Of a stretch of DNA of 64,000 nucleotides, positions 25,485-34,920 are shown piece after piece. Position numbers and translations under genes: made by a program. Position 1 is the stretch's first letter. Each line of letters opens with the position of its first letter. Source of the DNA: Breviolum minutum Mf 1.05b.01. Its lineage: Eukaryota; Sar; Dinophyceae; Suessiales; Symbiodiniaceae. Location: NCBI GenBank assembly GCA_000507305.1, contig DF239859.1:93890-157889 (forward strand), given 5' to 3'. The notes under the pieces are model-generated. The model was not told the DNA's origin. It did not search any database and saw nothing but the letters and a program-made list of their open reading frames with translations.

Positions 25485-26827
25485 GTAAGCATTGTAAGCC
25501 TTTGTTCCGAACCTCTCGTGGAAGATGGTATAGCAACGCAACAGATATCAGTCTAAATTCTCTCGGATTGCTTGGCGTTTGTCGGAGAACCCCTCCATGC
25601 TGCCAACGTTTCCGCGTCCCACACTTTGCCATGCACCTATTGCCTCTGTTGCACCTGGATCAACCAAGTGGACAAAGTTGGTACCAAGTGCTTTGACAGG
25701 AGTCTTGGAAGAGTGAGAAACACAGCTGTTCTGAAGCTTTCGTCAAGTATCTGGTTGAATAAAATATAATAAGATTATGTGCCAATTAGATAGTTGCAAT
25801 AGTAGTATTCATTGGCAATGAGACGACTTCGACGTACTTGGACTCGATCATAGAGGACTTCGCAAAGATCTTTCATTCATGCATTTCCACGCTACACCAA
25901 AAAGGGCACTCAACTTCCCTCGTCTAAACGATTGTCCTTGAAGCAGTCACCATCAGCTTTTTCATGTAACGTCCAGGCAAGATATGGTCGCATCGTCCAG
26001 GGATGGATGGAATAGGGGCTTCTTTCATCAGTCATGTTTGGCAACTTTGCTTTCACGGGTCCCCGTGAGAGAGACTACCAGACCCCACCCAGGCCATCCC
26101 AGACCACTTGACGCGACAGGACTTGTGTGCTTGGCGCACACTGCGAGACATGTAATACCGACACGGAAACGAAGACCTCGCCGCGCGCTCCTGGAAGATG
26201 CCTCGAACGTCCACACCCAGGCCATTCAACAATGGTTGCAGAAAGTCATCATTGGTATCTCGACCCTCGACAGACTCTGCAGACCTCTGCAATTCAGCTT
26301 TTCTGGAAGGTAAGTTCACTTTGAGAGGGGTTCATCAACCGTCATATTAGCTTTGTTTGTGGGATGACATGGCATGACTTTACCCAATTGGTTCAGCTCA
26401 TTCATGCTATATGCTATATTTATAGGTGTGTGCGACCAGCCGTCGGCGCATTTACTTCGTTCGAATTCTCTTCGTACACCTTTGTCCATCTTGGCGTGGC
26501 ATGAAATATCCGACACTTCGTGCAATGTGCAATGGAGCGCATTGGAGTGCAATGGGCTGATGCACTTGCCATCCAAAAGAATGCAAAAGACAGTATGGAT
26601 TATAGACAGAGATAAAAGCAATGACGCATTTGTGGTAGTATAGCATACGGCTTTACGGTCTAGCAACAATGCCAAATCAGAGAACACCTCCAAGGGCAAG
26701 CACGGAATCTCAAGTGTACGTGCCAGCGCATATCTATAGGTACGTTCTCCATGTGCACGACAAGAAATCTGAATCGCAAGAGAACAAGTCAAGCACTGAG
26801 ATGCAAAGCCCAGTTTCGACATTATGT
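25485..26827. other. Mostly non-coding; one donor-ended frame
   Basis: A canonical GTAAGT donor follows 26309. Two overlapping + frames (25984 and 26127) are open up to it, and I cannot choose between them. Otherwise no gene is seen up to the copia element. Confidence 0.35.
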
Positions 26828-26832
26828 GTTAC

Positions 26833-26970
26833 TGTGATTTCAAGGTGATTCGCATGGTCAACCTTGGATGTTATGAATGATGCAGCCTTTTGGCTGCTGA
26901 GTGCTAAGGTGGAAAAATAGGAAACGACCGGCGTTGATTCCTTTTTTGTTGGCGCTGCTGCCTTTTAACT
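26833..26970 (+). repeat. 5' LTR of the copia element
   Basis: It begins TGTGATTTCAAGG and ends CCTTTTAACT. It is identical to 34783-34920 apart from position 26913. It does not end in the usual CA. It should carry the promoter and the transcript start, though no clear TATA box is visible. Confidence 0.95.
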
Positions 26971-26989
26971 GGCAGCGGAGCAGGTTGCG
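26970..26989 (+). other. Probable tRNA primer binding site
   Basis: TGGCAGCGGAGCAGG begins at the last base of the 5' LTR. A TGG start pairs with the CCA tail of a tRNA, and the following bases would pair with an acceptor stem ending in GCTG. Which tRNA cannot be decided by eye. Confidence 0.55.
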
Positions 26990-27161
26990 CTCTGGGGGCC
27001 AAGCTGCGCTGTGGTGGTGCGGCTGTGGGTGCTGCGCTGTGGTGGCGCGGTGGAGCTTTGGCGCTTGGTGCTGCGCTTTGGTCCGCAATCAGTCCGGTGG
27101 TAGCGGTTGGTGAAGGCTTGGGCTTGGTGATCAGCCTTAGCACTCAGCATGTGCTCCTACT

Positions 27162-28160
27162 ATGGAAGATCTTGGGAGGTCTTCGCGATGGAGGAGTCAA
27201 GTGATTCTCGTGCCATGTCGGCACAGAGAAGTGATAGCTCAGGGCTGGGTTCTTACCCTTGGGCGTCATGGGAGAGATCAGCAAGTGGGCAAGAGCATCA
27301 AGGAGCTGAACGTGGAGTGGAGCGGTATGACATCGCTTCAAGTGTGGCTTCCACGGAGGACTCGGTCTTGGGATGAGTGGGATGGTTCATCCAATGGCAG
27401 TCGGGAGAATTGGGTCTATGTGAGTCGAAGAGGAGAAGGGAACACTTGGGGCAATTCAGACCCTTGGCGTCGATGGTATGGCTCCTCAGATGACTCTTGG
27501 CATGGTCGAGATGGAAGAGGGCAACATTCGGGAGAAGTTTCTCGACAACAACAAGGCCACGATCATGAACAAGGTCGACATTCTGGAGAATCAGAAGGAG
27601 AAGGTGGCCGAAGAGATGGACTACCAACTGGCAAAGTTGAGAGCGTCCATGACAAAGCGGACAAAGAAGAAGAGAAGAAGGCACAAGGCAAAGTGTCGAG
27701 CAGTTCTCCCCCGGTCTTCAAGGCCAAGCAAGGTGAAAACTATAGAGAATGGAAGAGGTCCGTGAAGTTTTGGCTACGGGGTGAGGGACAGAACTTGCCT
27801 ACATCCCTCATTGGGCCTCGTGTAATGGTCCAATTGAGAGAGAGAGCAGCTCAATTGGTGAAACACTTGGAGCCTGAGGATGTGGATGGCAAGGGCGGCT
27901 TGGATCTCATATTTCAGGTCTTGGAGAAAAGCCCGCTGATCCGTCAGAGCGAGAAGCATCGAGTTGATTGGCATCGCAAGAGGCTGCTCAACCTGTCGAG
28001 GATGGCAGGTGAGAGCTTGGAGAGCTACATCACCAGAGCCAGTCTTTACAGAGATCAACTGGCTGGGTTGGATGCTTCACTCAGCATGGGTGAGCGGTTC
28101 TTTGTTGGGCATCTGCTGGATCACGCCAAGTTGACGAGGCGCGATAAAGCTATGCTGTAG
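27162..28160 (+). CDS. gag: copia gag (332 codons to in-frame TAG)
   Basis: Capsid-type protein of the element, expected to form the virus-like particle in the cytoplasm. The N-terminal part is rich in Ser, Gly, Arg and His (DSWHGRDGRGQHSGE). The C-terminal half is the conserved gag core (FKAKQGENYREWKRSVKFWL, later MAGESLESYITRASLYRDQL). It stops at TAG (28158-28160), but the same frame continues open without a gap through the zinc knuckle and protease. The stop is therefore either a recent nonsense change (CTG CAG to CTG TAG is the simplest) or a programmed gag/pol stop. For the first 70 codons an alternative start at 27188 in another frame (MEESSDSRAMSAQRSDSSG) has a more gag-like composition, so there may be an early frame change near 27375. 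Confidence 0.8.
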   Translation: MEDLGRSSRWRSQVILVPCRHREVIAQGWVLTLGRHGRDQQVGKSIKELNVEWSGMTSLQVWLPRRTRSWDEWDGSSNGSRENWVYVSRRGEGNTWGNSDPWRRWYGSSDDSWHGRDGRGQHSGEVSRQQQGHDHEQGRHSGESEGEGGRRDGLPTGKVESVHDKADKEEEKKAQGKVSSSSPPVFKAKQGENYREWKRSVKFWLRGEGQNLPTSLIGPRVMVQLRERAAQLVKHLEPEDVDGKGGLDLIFQVLEKSPLIRQSEKHRVDWHRKRLLNLSRMAGESLESYITRASLYRDQLAGLDASLSMGERFFVGHLLDHAKLTRRDKAML

Positions 28161-30146
28161 ACCCATGCAGGTGATGAAACAGAAGGTGGCATCACTAGCG
28201 CTATGATGGAGTTGTCTGGGGAGCTAGAGGGAGAAGCAGGCTTTCCTATAGGCCAAGCCGAAGGACAACTCAGTGGTGCTCAAGGAGAAGAGTTCATGGT
28301 GCAACGTGGAGTGATGGGCTTTCGCTTTCCGAGGAAAGAGAAGGCAGCTTTGGCGGCAGAGGTGAATGACATGGAGACCGCCACTCAGATGTCCTTTGCC
28401 ATGGAGCCGGTGCCTGAAGAACAAGGTGAAGAGGGTGTGGATGAGGCAGATGCGGCCATGCCGGCCGATGTCTTGCACGCAGAACATGAGGCACTGGCGC
28501 TTCAATACAAAGCACGTCAGAAGATGGCTGAGGTGAAGAAGCTTCGCAACTTTTACCGCAAAGGCGAAGAGGGCAAGAAGAACAAGCTCGTGAAGTGTTT
28601 TGTGTGCGATGAACCTGGACACATCGCTCGCGACTGTCCAAAGGTGAAGGGCACTTTGAATACTTCGAACCAAGTTTTGGTCACCTCCTCTAGCAATACG
28701 TCGAAGACCGATGCGGAGGCAGCAGAATGGGACCTCTTGGCTTCGCTGTGCTGTGTCACTGAAGAGAGTCCGAACAAGGATCGTGCAGTATACATGGTGC
28801 AGCGAGGGTCCTGGATGGGTGAGGTGGATGATGGGCAATCCTTTAACACTGGTGTTGTTCCGCATGAAGCATGGTGGAACATGCAAGAGTTGGCAAAGAA
28901 AGTGATTTTGGATTTAGGTTGTATGAGGAATGTGGTTGGTGTCAAGTGGGCAACCGATGTCATAGAGGCATGGAAGAGCAATCAAAGGTGGTTCAAAATT
29001 ATCCCTGAAGCAGAAGTCTTTCGTTTTGGGGATGGCAATACCTTGAGAAGTCGTTATCGGTTGCAATTGGAAGCCACTTTTGGAGGAAGAAGAGTTCTTT
29101 TAGCATTTAGTGTGGTTCCAGGTCCATGTCCTCCTTTGCTGTCAAAGCAGTCACACACGAAGTTAGGAGTGAAACTGGACACGGAGCATCACACCATGTC
29201 ATCGAGAAAGTTGAAAGTTCAAAATTATGGTCTAGTTGAAACGGATGCTGGTCACTACACAATGAGGATAGATGAATTTCATTTGCTACCTCCAGAAGAT
29301 GAGACATGGAAGGAAGCAGGAAAGACAGTGATGTTGAGTGACGATGAGGTTGCACTTTTTGAACCAGCACAACCCGATGCAGAGGTGTTTGGCTCCGTTG
29401 TAGATCAAGTGAACTCGGTGCCCTTGGATGAAGTCCAACTGCCCTCCTCCTCCCAATCCGCCGCTATGCCGCCTGTGCGGATCTCTGGAGCATCGGACAA
29501 GGAATTGTCCCAGCATCGAGGAGGAAAGTGCCGAGGAGCTGTCAGAGACTTGGGAGACACAGAGCATGCTGGCCGAGGAAGAGAGGCAGCGTCGCAAGGA
29601 GGCGCCGAAGAACATGGAACTGGATGCGGCTCCTGCGGTGACTTTGCCAACTCAGAAGTCCACCAGGCGGCCGAGAGCAACAGCAGCTGCAAGGGATCTC
29701 AGGAAGCTTGGGTCGAGGTCCCTCAGGAGGAGTTCATGGATGCAGCGTTGCCGGGCTTGGCTCCAGAGGAAGCAGCTTTGATCCTGAAGAGGAGGGCCAA
29801 GCAAGCCGTCAGCAAGAACAAGAAGGCACAGTCTGCAGCCTTGACAGGGGGCGAAGCAGATTACCCGTCTCTGTCGAATTGCTGGAGCAACGAGTTGACC
29901 TTCAACATTCTTCGCAGCACGGAGAGCCGGCTGAGAACCTTTCAATGGAAGAAGATGGTGTGGCAACTACGTGTCAGGGAGGCTGTGAAGATGGAATCAA
30001 AGGGCAAGGCAACTTGGAGGAGGAACCCGAGATGGCTGACCTACCTCCTGAGCTACGAGATTGCGGCGTTGTGGGGGCACTATGGGGCAATGAAGCAGAG
30101 GCTGAGATCAACCGACTTCCTGAATCAACTCCAAAACCGTCATTGA
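28161..30146 (+). CDS. copia gag C-terminus, zinc knuckle and protease
   Basis: This is the same frame as gag after the TAG; the first Met is at 28203. A CCHC zinc knuckle, CFVCDEPGHIARDC, at 28596-28637 would bind the element's RNA. The aspartic protease lies downstream, with VILDLGCMRNVVGV and its Asp at 28911-28913. The usual third residue pattern is D-S/T-G, and here it is D-L-G, which would be unusual for an active enzyme. After about 29450 the frame loses family character. Better composition is seen in frame +1 at about 29500-29690 (EEESAEELSETWETQSMLAE), back in this frame near 29740-29840 (LPGLAPEEAALILKRRAKQA), then in a third frame from about 29850. Several one-base indels are likely. 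The tail after about 29850 up to 30146 is probably a shadow. Confidence 0.75.
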   Translation, partial: THAGDETEGGITSAMMELSGELEGEAGFPIGQAEGQLSGAQGEEFMVQRGVMGFRFPRKEKAALAAEVNDMETATQMSFAMEPVPEEQGEEGVDEADAAMPADVLHAEHEALALQYKARQKMAEVKKLRNFYRKGEEGKKNKLVKCFVCDEPGHIARDCPKVKGTLNTSNQVLVTSSSNTSKTDAEAAEWDLLASLCCVTEESPNKDRAVYMVQRGSWMGEVDDGQSFNTGVVPHEAWWNMQELAKKVILDLGCMRNVVGVKWATDVIEAWKSNQRWFKIIPEAEVFRFGDGNTLRSRYRLQLEATFGGRRVLLAFSVVPGPCPPLLSKQSHTKLGVKLDTEHHTMSSRKLKVQNYGLVETDAGHYTMRIDEFHLLPPEDETWKEAGKTVMLSDDEVALFEPAQPDAEVFGSVVDQVNSVPLDEVQLPSSSQSAAMPPVRISGASDKELSQHRGGKCRGAVRDLGDTEHAGRGREAASQGGAEEHGTGCGSCGDFANSEVHQAAESNSSCKGSQEAWVEVPQEEFMDAALPGLAPEEAALILKRRAKQAVSKNKKAQSAALTGGEADYPSLSNCWSNELTFNILRSTESRLRTFQWKKMVWQLRVREAVKMESKGKATWRRNPRWLTYLLSYEIAALWGHYGAMKQRLRSTDFLNQLQNRH

Positions 30147-30239
30147 AGCCAGTCAAACCTCAACGTGGTGTGACTCAGAAGCTGAAGAAGGGCATTGAAG
30201 AGAATTGGAGGATTCAGGAGCTGGTTGCCGAGCTCATCA

Positions 30240-30760
30240 CTATGGAGGACCACTATCTGCTGATCGAGCTCTTCGCTGGATGTGCTAGACTGAGCAGGAT
30301 GGCCAAGAACCGAGAGGGTTGGGTGGCTGAAGGACAAGAGGACACAGAGAGAAGTGCTCTACTTGATTCGGCACCTCAAGCCGGACTTGGTGACTATGAG
30401 CCCTAGATGTGGTCCGTGGAGTCAATTTCAGAGGATCAACCCCAACATCGACAAGGTGATGAGCCAAAGAGAGGCAGATCTTCCTCTTTGGCGCTTTTGC
30501 CGAGAAGTTTGGGATGAGCAGGACAAAGCAGGAAGATGGGTTTTGATGGAGAACCCCGCCCAATCAGAAGCTTGGAACATTGACTGCATGAGAGGGCGGT
30601 CTAATGTGCATCGAGCTAAGGTGCCTCAGTGTGCCTTTGGATTGAGAGATGTTATCAGTGGAAAGCCCCACCAGAAGTACACAGCCTTGGATGTGAACAA
30701 CGAGGCCTTCAAGAATGAGCTATTGGTGGGGGCAGTCTGCAATCACGCTCCTGGAGAACA
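30240..30760 (+). CDS. C5 cytosine methyltransferase-like block in copia pol
   Basis: LLIELFAGCARLSRMA (from 30256, one frame) matches motif I of C5 methyltransferases, the cofactor-binding DLFAGxGG-type loop. After a frame change near 30330-30342 come KPDLVTMSPRCGPWSQFQ, with the catalytic-Cys motif IV (Cys codon 30408-30410), and, 50 residues on, MENPAQSEAW, the motif VI E-N position (30549). Later comes VPQCAFGL (30627). Motif order and spacing fit the family, which transfers methyl groups to cytosine in DNA. Oddities are PRC in place of PPC, Ala-Arg in place of Gly-Gly in motif I, no visible motifs VIII-X, and the frame break. It lies between protease and integrase. Methyltransferase domains captured by dinoflagellate retrotransposons have been reported (from memory). 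Whether this short form is enzymatic is doubtful. Confidence 0.6.
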
Positions 30761-31074
30761 TCAGCCGATAGAAGGAAATGTGTTTTGGGAAGGGCGATCT
30801 CAGAGAAGGTCGGCCTTGGCAGCAAGATGGCCGGAAGCCTTTTGCCAACACATGTTGGAAGCTGCAGAGAGAGCGTGGGAGAAATGTGATGTGGAGATCC
30901 CGGAGAAGTTCACAGAAGGAAGGCAACCAGGTGGGGCACACTATGTTTTGCCGGTGGAACCTATGCCCACAGTAGACGGTGAACTACGTCGACAGTTGGA
31001 GAAGGCTGACTGGCGAGGAGGACAATATGACTACGTCTACTTTGATGGCACGGCAAGACAAGGACCCTACAAAA

Positions 31075-31797
31075 TTCGACAAGCCTTAGCTCATCTACAT
31101 GTGACTTTGGGGCATCCATCTCAGGTAAAGGCTGATGAGAATGCTCATGGTATCGGGCTGTGGTACCGCCGTCACCAAGGTGGCCAATGGTTTGAGGTGT
31201 CAGATTTGTGAGGCAGTGAGGCCTCCTGGGGCAGAACCTAAAGTCTCGGGACAGAGACCTACCAGGTTTGGAGAGAAGATCCTTTCCGACTCCTTCTATG
31301 TCTACGACATCAAGGGTGAGCGCTTCAATGTCACTCACATCATTGACGCCTTGACAGAGTACCAGGTGGGTGTGGTGAGCAAGAATTGGGGCGCCGAAGT
31401 CACTGCCGAACTTCTACAACATCGATGGTGTGCAGTGTTCGGCCCTCCTGAACTCCTTCAGACAGATGCTGGCCGAGAATATGAAGATGTGATCCAGAGA
31501 TTATCCCGGGTGCTGGACTTCAGACATGAGGTGGTACCGCCAGGAGCAAAGTGGCGACAAGGCCAAGTTGAACGTCATGGAGCAGTGGTGAAACTGATGA
31601 TGATGAGGGCGATCCATAGCCAGCAAGCTCAAGGTCTCGAAGAAGTGAAGATGGTGGCTTCCGCTTGCTTTGCGGCAAAGAACCGATTGTGCAACAGGAT
31701 GGGACTTAACCTCTGCAAGCAATCACCGGAAGAAACACAGCAGTTCCAACCTCGATCATGGACCAACTATGCAGTGGCCACATCAAGCAGGCCATGA
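31075..31797 (+). CDS. copia integrase
   Basis: The integrase inserts the cDNA into the nuclear genome. Its zinc-binding N-terminus is split by a frame change: LAHLHVTLGHPSQ (His-His) is in the frame that ends at 31211, while GLRCQICE (Cys-Cys, 31198-31209) is in the next frame. The shift lies near 31122-31135. The catalytic core carries SDSFYVYD (first Asp 31288), LQTDAGREYE (second Asp 31465) and GQVERHG (Glu 31570), a D-34-E spacing that fits the DDE family. Another one-base loss near 31704-31710 moves the continuation LQAITGRNTAVPTSIMDQ back into the frame of the RT part. Confidence 0.85.
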
Positions 31798-34787
31798 ATG
31801 ACCAGCTCGAGGTGAAGGACGCCCTACGCCGAGCTGAGCGTATCAGAGCAGCTGCGGTGGATTCGTTCAACTGGGTGGATTCCAATGAGGTGATCAGGAA
31901 GGGACTTCATGCAAGATCACGTCCTCCGAAGCTCGAAATGATTCAGGAAGGATGCACGGTCTATGTCCATGATCCCCCTCCTTCAAGAAGAGGCCAAGCC
32001 CGCAGGTTACAAGATCATTCCAGTTGGGATGGACCGGCTTTGGTGGTTTGTGTGGAACGCCACCAAAATGTGCCGAATCGCATCTGGGTTCGACTTCGGA
32101 CCAAGGTGAAGAGCTATCCTTTGGAGAAGGTGAGATTGGCCACCCCGGACGAGATGCTTGGGTCCCAGTTTGTGGTTCAAGTGTTGCACGATTTGTCTGA
32201 AGAGATCAAGAGCGGCAAGCTGGTGGTGGAATCTGGAGAGCCAAGTGCAGCACCTGAACCGCGAACCCGGAAACGAGCAGCTGGTCTGGGGGCCCTGACA
32301 GAGGAAGAGTTGGTGGAGGAGATCTTGCAGGATGATGGACCACAACCAGTGGCCCCAGAAAAAGCCCAGAGCCGACCACAACAAGTTCGCAGGTTGGAGA
32401 TTCTCAATGACCTGCCGGAGGTGGTTCGTCGCAACATGAGTGAGGCTTCAGCGTCTGGTTCTCAATCGTCGAGCAGTGCAGCTTTAGCTCGAAGATTGGA
32501 TTCTGATGAGAGGAGAGAGATGTTGGCAGAGGACGAAGATGATGTGGTTGGAGGAGCCAGTTCGGCTCAATCAGCCGCACCCCCAGGAGAGAATCATGAG
32601 ATGTCTTCCAAGAAGAAGAGGCAGTTCTTTGAGGATTTCTCGAGGAGAATCAAGTCGAAGCCTTCAACTTTGACGGAGGCTCAGTTGAGGAGTGGCCTAG
32701 AGGAGGCCAACCATCAGGTGAGAGGCATTCGCCGATTGATCCACAAGAATCGGCATGGAGCTATTCAAGCACAAGCTAGGAGATCCAGGAATGAGAGAAC
32801 TGAGGCTGGTAGCTTGGTGCTATGTGCTGAAGTTCAACAAGATGAAGAATGGTGGCGAGGTCTACATGCCGAACGAGAACTTCATGAAGTCTTGTGGAGT
32901 CAGCCACAGATGTGTCAGCAGGCTGAACAACAAGTACTGAAGCAGGAGCAACAAATGAGAGAAGGGCATGCAGAAGATGCTGCGAAGGCAGGCATAATCA
33001 CTGGGAAAGCCAGATTGGAGTATCAGTGGAATGGACTGAATGAACAATGGAAGAAAGCCTTTCAGGAGCCTTTGCTGAAAGCTGTCCGCATCTACTTCGA
33101 CCATGATGCGCTGACTGGGGTGCCTCAGGACAAGGTGGTGGATCCCAAGCGAATCTTGACTTCAAGGTTCGTGTTGACGAACAAGGGTGGCGAGGCTTTA
33201 GAGAATGCTACCCTCAAGGCAAGATTGATTTTGGGTGGTCACAAGGACCCAGACATGGGGAAGTTTCCTACGTTGGCACCTACAGCGGCACTTTTGGCTC
33301 ACAATCTCATCAACTGGATTGCTGTCCAAAAGTCTTGGGTGGTGAAGTATGAGGACGTGTCCAGTGCCTTTTTGCAAGGCAAACCTCTTCCCCCAGATCG
33401 GGAAGTCTACATTCGACTTCCTCGAGGATATCCAGACTACATCCAGGACTATATAAAGGAGAAGCTTGGGGGAGGGTGTAGACAGGACATCTTGAAAATG
33501 GTGAAAGGAGGTTTTGGTCTACCAGAGTCACCTCGGCTCTGGTATCTATGCTACAAGGACACGCTATGTCAGTGTGGAATGAGGGAGATGCATCTTCTAC
33601 CAGGAGTTTTCGCAGCCCATCACTCCGATGGCAGGTTGCGAGCTTTGGCATGCATTCATGTGGATGACACCAGATACTGTGGTGATGAGACCAGCGAGGA
33701 GATTTGGCAGAAGGTCCACCAACACCTGAACTTTGGAGACCTGAGGCGTTCTACAGATGGGTGGGTGAAGTTCTGCGGTCGCTGGGAAAGGCAAGATCCA
33801 CAGACCTATGAGTTTGAGTACTCCATGAATGACTATGCCACGAAGTTGCAGAAGATGGCTCTCCCGAAGAAGGTCTATGAGGCAAAGAATGTCGACCTTA
33901 TCCAGAATGACCAGGCCCTTGTGGATGAGAAGATGCCGGAGAATGACATCACTGCGGCTCAGAAGCTGGAGATGTCGTCACTGCTGGGGCAACTTAATTG
34001 GATGGCTCGTCAAGGAAGATATGATCTGTCCTATGGTGTGTCTCATGTGCAGCAGCTGGCATCCCGCGATGGCAAGGCAGCCGTGGAGTGGCTCAACAAG
34101 GTGATCTACAGGGCCAAGCAACCGACCACTCAGGTCATTCGGAAGTTCAACTGCAGCTTGGAGGAGATCTTGGTGCTGTCGGCCAGTGACGCCGCCTTTG
34201 GAGCACAACCTGGTGGTGCAAGTCAAGGCGGCATGGTGATTGCTTTGGCTGAACCTTCGGTGCTGGAAGGCGAAGGTGCTGTCTGCATCGTTGAAGCCGC
34301 TAGCATGAAGATCCAGAGGGTTGTGCGATGTTCGATGAGTGCAGAAGTTTCTATGGCGGCAACTTCCTTTGAGCACGGCGACTTCGTGCGGGCTGCGCTG
34401 AGCGAGATGCTGCATTGCAACTTCCTGCTGAGTGAGTGGAAGCTATGGGCCAGCAAGTGGCGCCACTTTTTGATCATCGATGCCAAAACAGGTTTCGATG
34501 TTTTGAATAGTGAATCTCAAACAAGCGACCGAAAGATTCAGATTGATCTGGCTGTTTTGAAACAAGCCTTGATGGAGGGCCATGCCAATTTCGCCAAATG
34601 GGTGCCGGGCCATCATATGGTAGCCGATGGCATGACAAAATGGTATGGCAACAATGCACTCCAGAAGGCATTAGAGAAAGGAATCTGGTCGTTGAGAGAC
34701 ACTGATGTGGCTCAGGGTCTTAGGCAGGAAGCTGCCAAAAGACGAAGAGCTTGCAAACATCCCAAGGACCAATTGGGGGATGTGTGA
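31713..34787 (+). CDS. pol: copia integrase tail, reverse transcriptase and RNase H
   Basis: A single open frame, with first Met at 31758 giving 1009 residues. It starts with the integrase C-terminal part (GCTVYVHDPPPSRRGQARRL). A low-complexity linker follows, then copia-type RT: YEDVSSAFLQGK with the motif A Asp at 33354-33356, KGGFGLPESPRLWYLCY, and the catalytic IHVDDTRYCGD (33654-33686). RNase H follows with SASDAAFG (Asp 34188), SMSAEVSMA, IIDAKTGFD and WVPGHHMVADGMTKW. The catalytic residues are all present, so this part could still be active. The TGA stop at 34785-34787 overlaps the first bases of the 3' LTR. Confidence 0.93.
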   Translation: MQAITGRNTAVPTSIMDQLCSGHIKQAMNDQLEVKDALRRAERIRAAAVDSFNWVDSNEVIRKGLHARSRPPKLEMIQEGCTVYVHDPPPSRRGQARRLQDHSSWDGPALVVCVERHQNVPNRIWVRLRTKVKSYPLEKVRLATPDEMLGSQFVVQVLHDLSEEIKSGKLVVESGEPSAAPEPRTRKRAAGLGALTEEELVEEILQDDGPQPVAPEKAQSRPQQVRRLEILNDLPEVVRRNMSEASASGSQSSSSAALARRLDSDERREMLAEDEDDVVGGASSAQSAAPPGENHEMSSKKKRQFFEDFSRRIKSKPSTLTEAQLRSGLEEANHQVRGIRRLIHKNRHGAIQAQARRSRNERTEAGSLVLCAEVQQDEEWWRGLHAERELHEVLWSQPQMCQQAEQQVLKQEQQMREGHAEDAAKAGIITGKARLEYQWNGLNEQWKKAFQEPLLKAVRIYFDHDALTGVPQDKVVDPKRILTSRFVLTNKGGEALENATLKARLILGGHKDPDMGKFPTLAPTAALLAHNLINWIAVQKSWVVKYEDVSSAFLQGKPLPPDREVYIRLPRGYPDYIQDYIKEKLGGGCRQDILKMVKGGFGLPESPRLWYLCYKDTLCQCGMREMHLLPGVFAAHHSDGRLRALACIHVDDTRYCGDETSEEIWQKVHQHLNFGDLRRSTDGWVKFCGRWERQDPQTYEFEYSMNDYATKLQKMALPKKVYEAKNVDLIQNDQALVDEKMPENDITAAQKLEMSSLLGQLNWMARQGRYDLSYGVSHVQQLASRDGKAAVEWLNKVIYRAKQPTTQVIRKFNCSLEEILVLSASDAAFGAQPGGASQGGMVIALAEPSVLEGEGAVCIVEAASMKIQRVVRCSMSAEVSMAATSFEHGDFVRAALSEMLHCNFLLSEWKLWASKWRHFLIIDAKTGFDVLNSESQTSDRKIQIDLAVLKQALMEGHANFAKWVPGHHMVADGMTKWYGNNALQKALEKGIWSLRDTDVAQGLRQEAAKRRRACKHPKDQLGDV
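34771..34782 (+). other. Polypurine tract of the copia element
   Basis: AATTGGGGGATG lies directly before the 3' LTR, where plus-strand DNA synthesis is primed in LTR elements. Confidence 0.7.
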
Positions 34788-34920
34788 TTTCAAGGTGATT
34801 CGCATGGTCAACCTTGGATGTTATGAATGATGCAGCCTTTTGGCTGCTGAGTGCTAAGGTGGCAAAATAGGAAACGACCGGCGTTGATTCCTTTTTTGTT
34901 GGCGCTGCTGCCTTTTAACT
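34783..34920 (+). repeat. 3' LTR of the copia element
   Basis: A 137/138 match to the 5' LTR, followed by the target duplicate GTTAC at 34921-34925. Expected to hold the poly(A) signal and site. Confidence 0.95.

Larger units (their letters stand above)
26833..34920 (+). mobile_element. Ty1/copia LTR retrotransposon with MTase-like domain
   Basis: An 8088-bp element has 138-bp LTRs at both ends. It is flanked by GTTAC at 26828-26832 and 34921-34925 (TGTTAC if the LTR is taken as 137 bp), a 5-6-bp target duplication as usual for copia. Inside, in order: gag with zinc knuckle, protease, a cytosine-methyltransferase-like block, integrase, reverse transcriptase, RNase H. Integrase before RT fixes the copia superfamily. 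The LTRs differ at one base (26913 A, 34863 C), which points to a recent insertion. Yet the coding part has one in-frame TAG and about six frame changes. The element therefore cannot make its full polyprotein as written, unless the base calls are wrong. Confidence 0.97.

Noticed and set aside
28224..28981. Long - strand frames across gag
   Set aside because: They are antisense shadows of the copia coding region.
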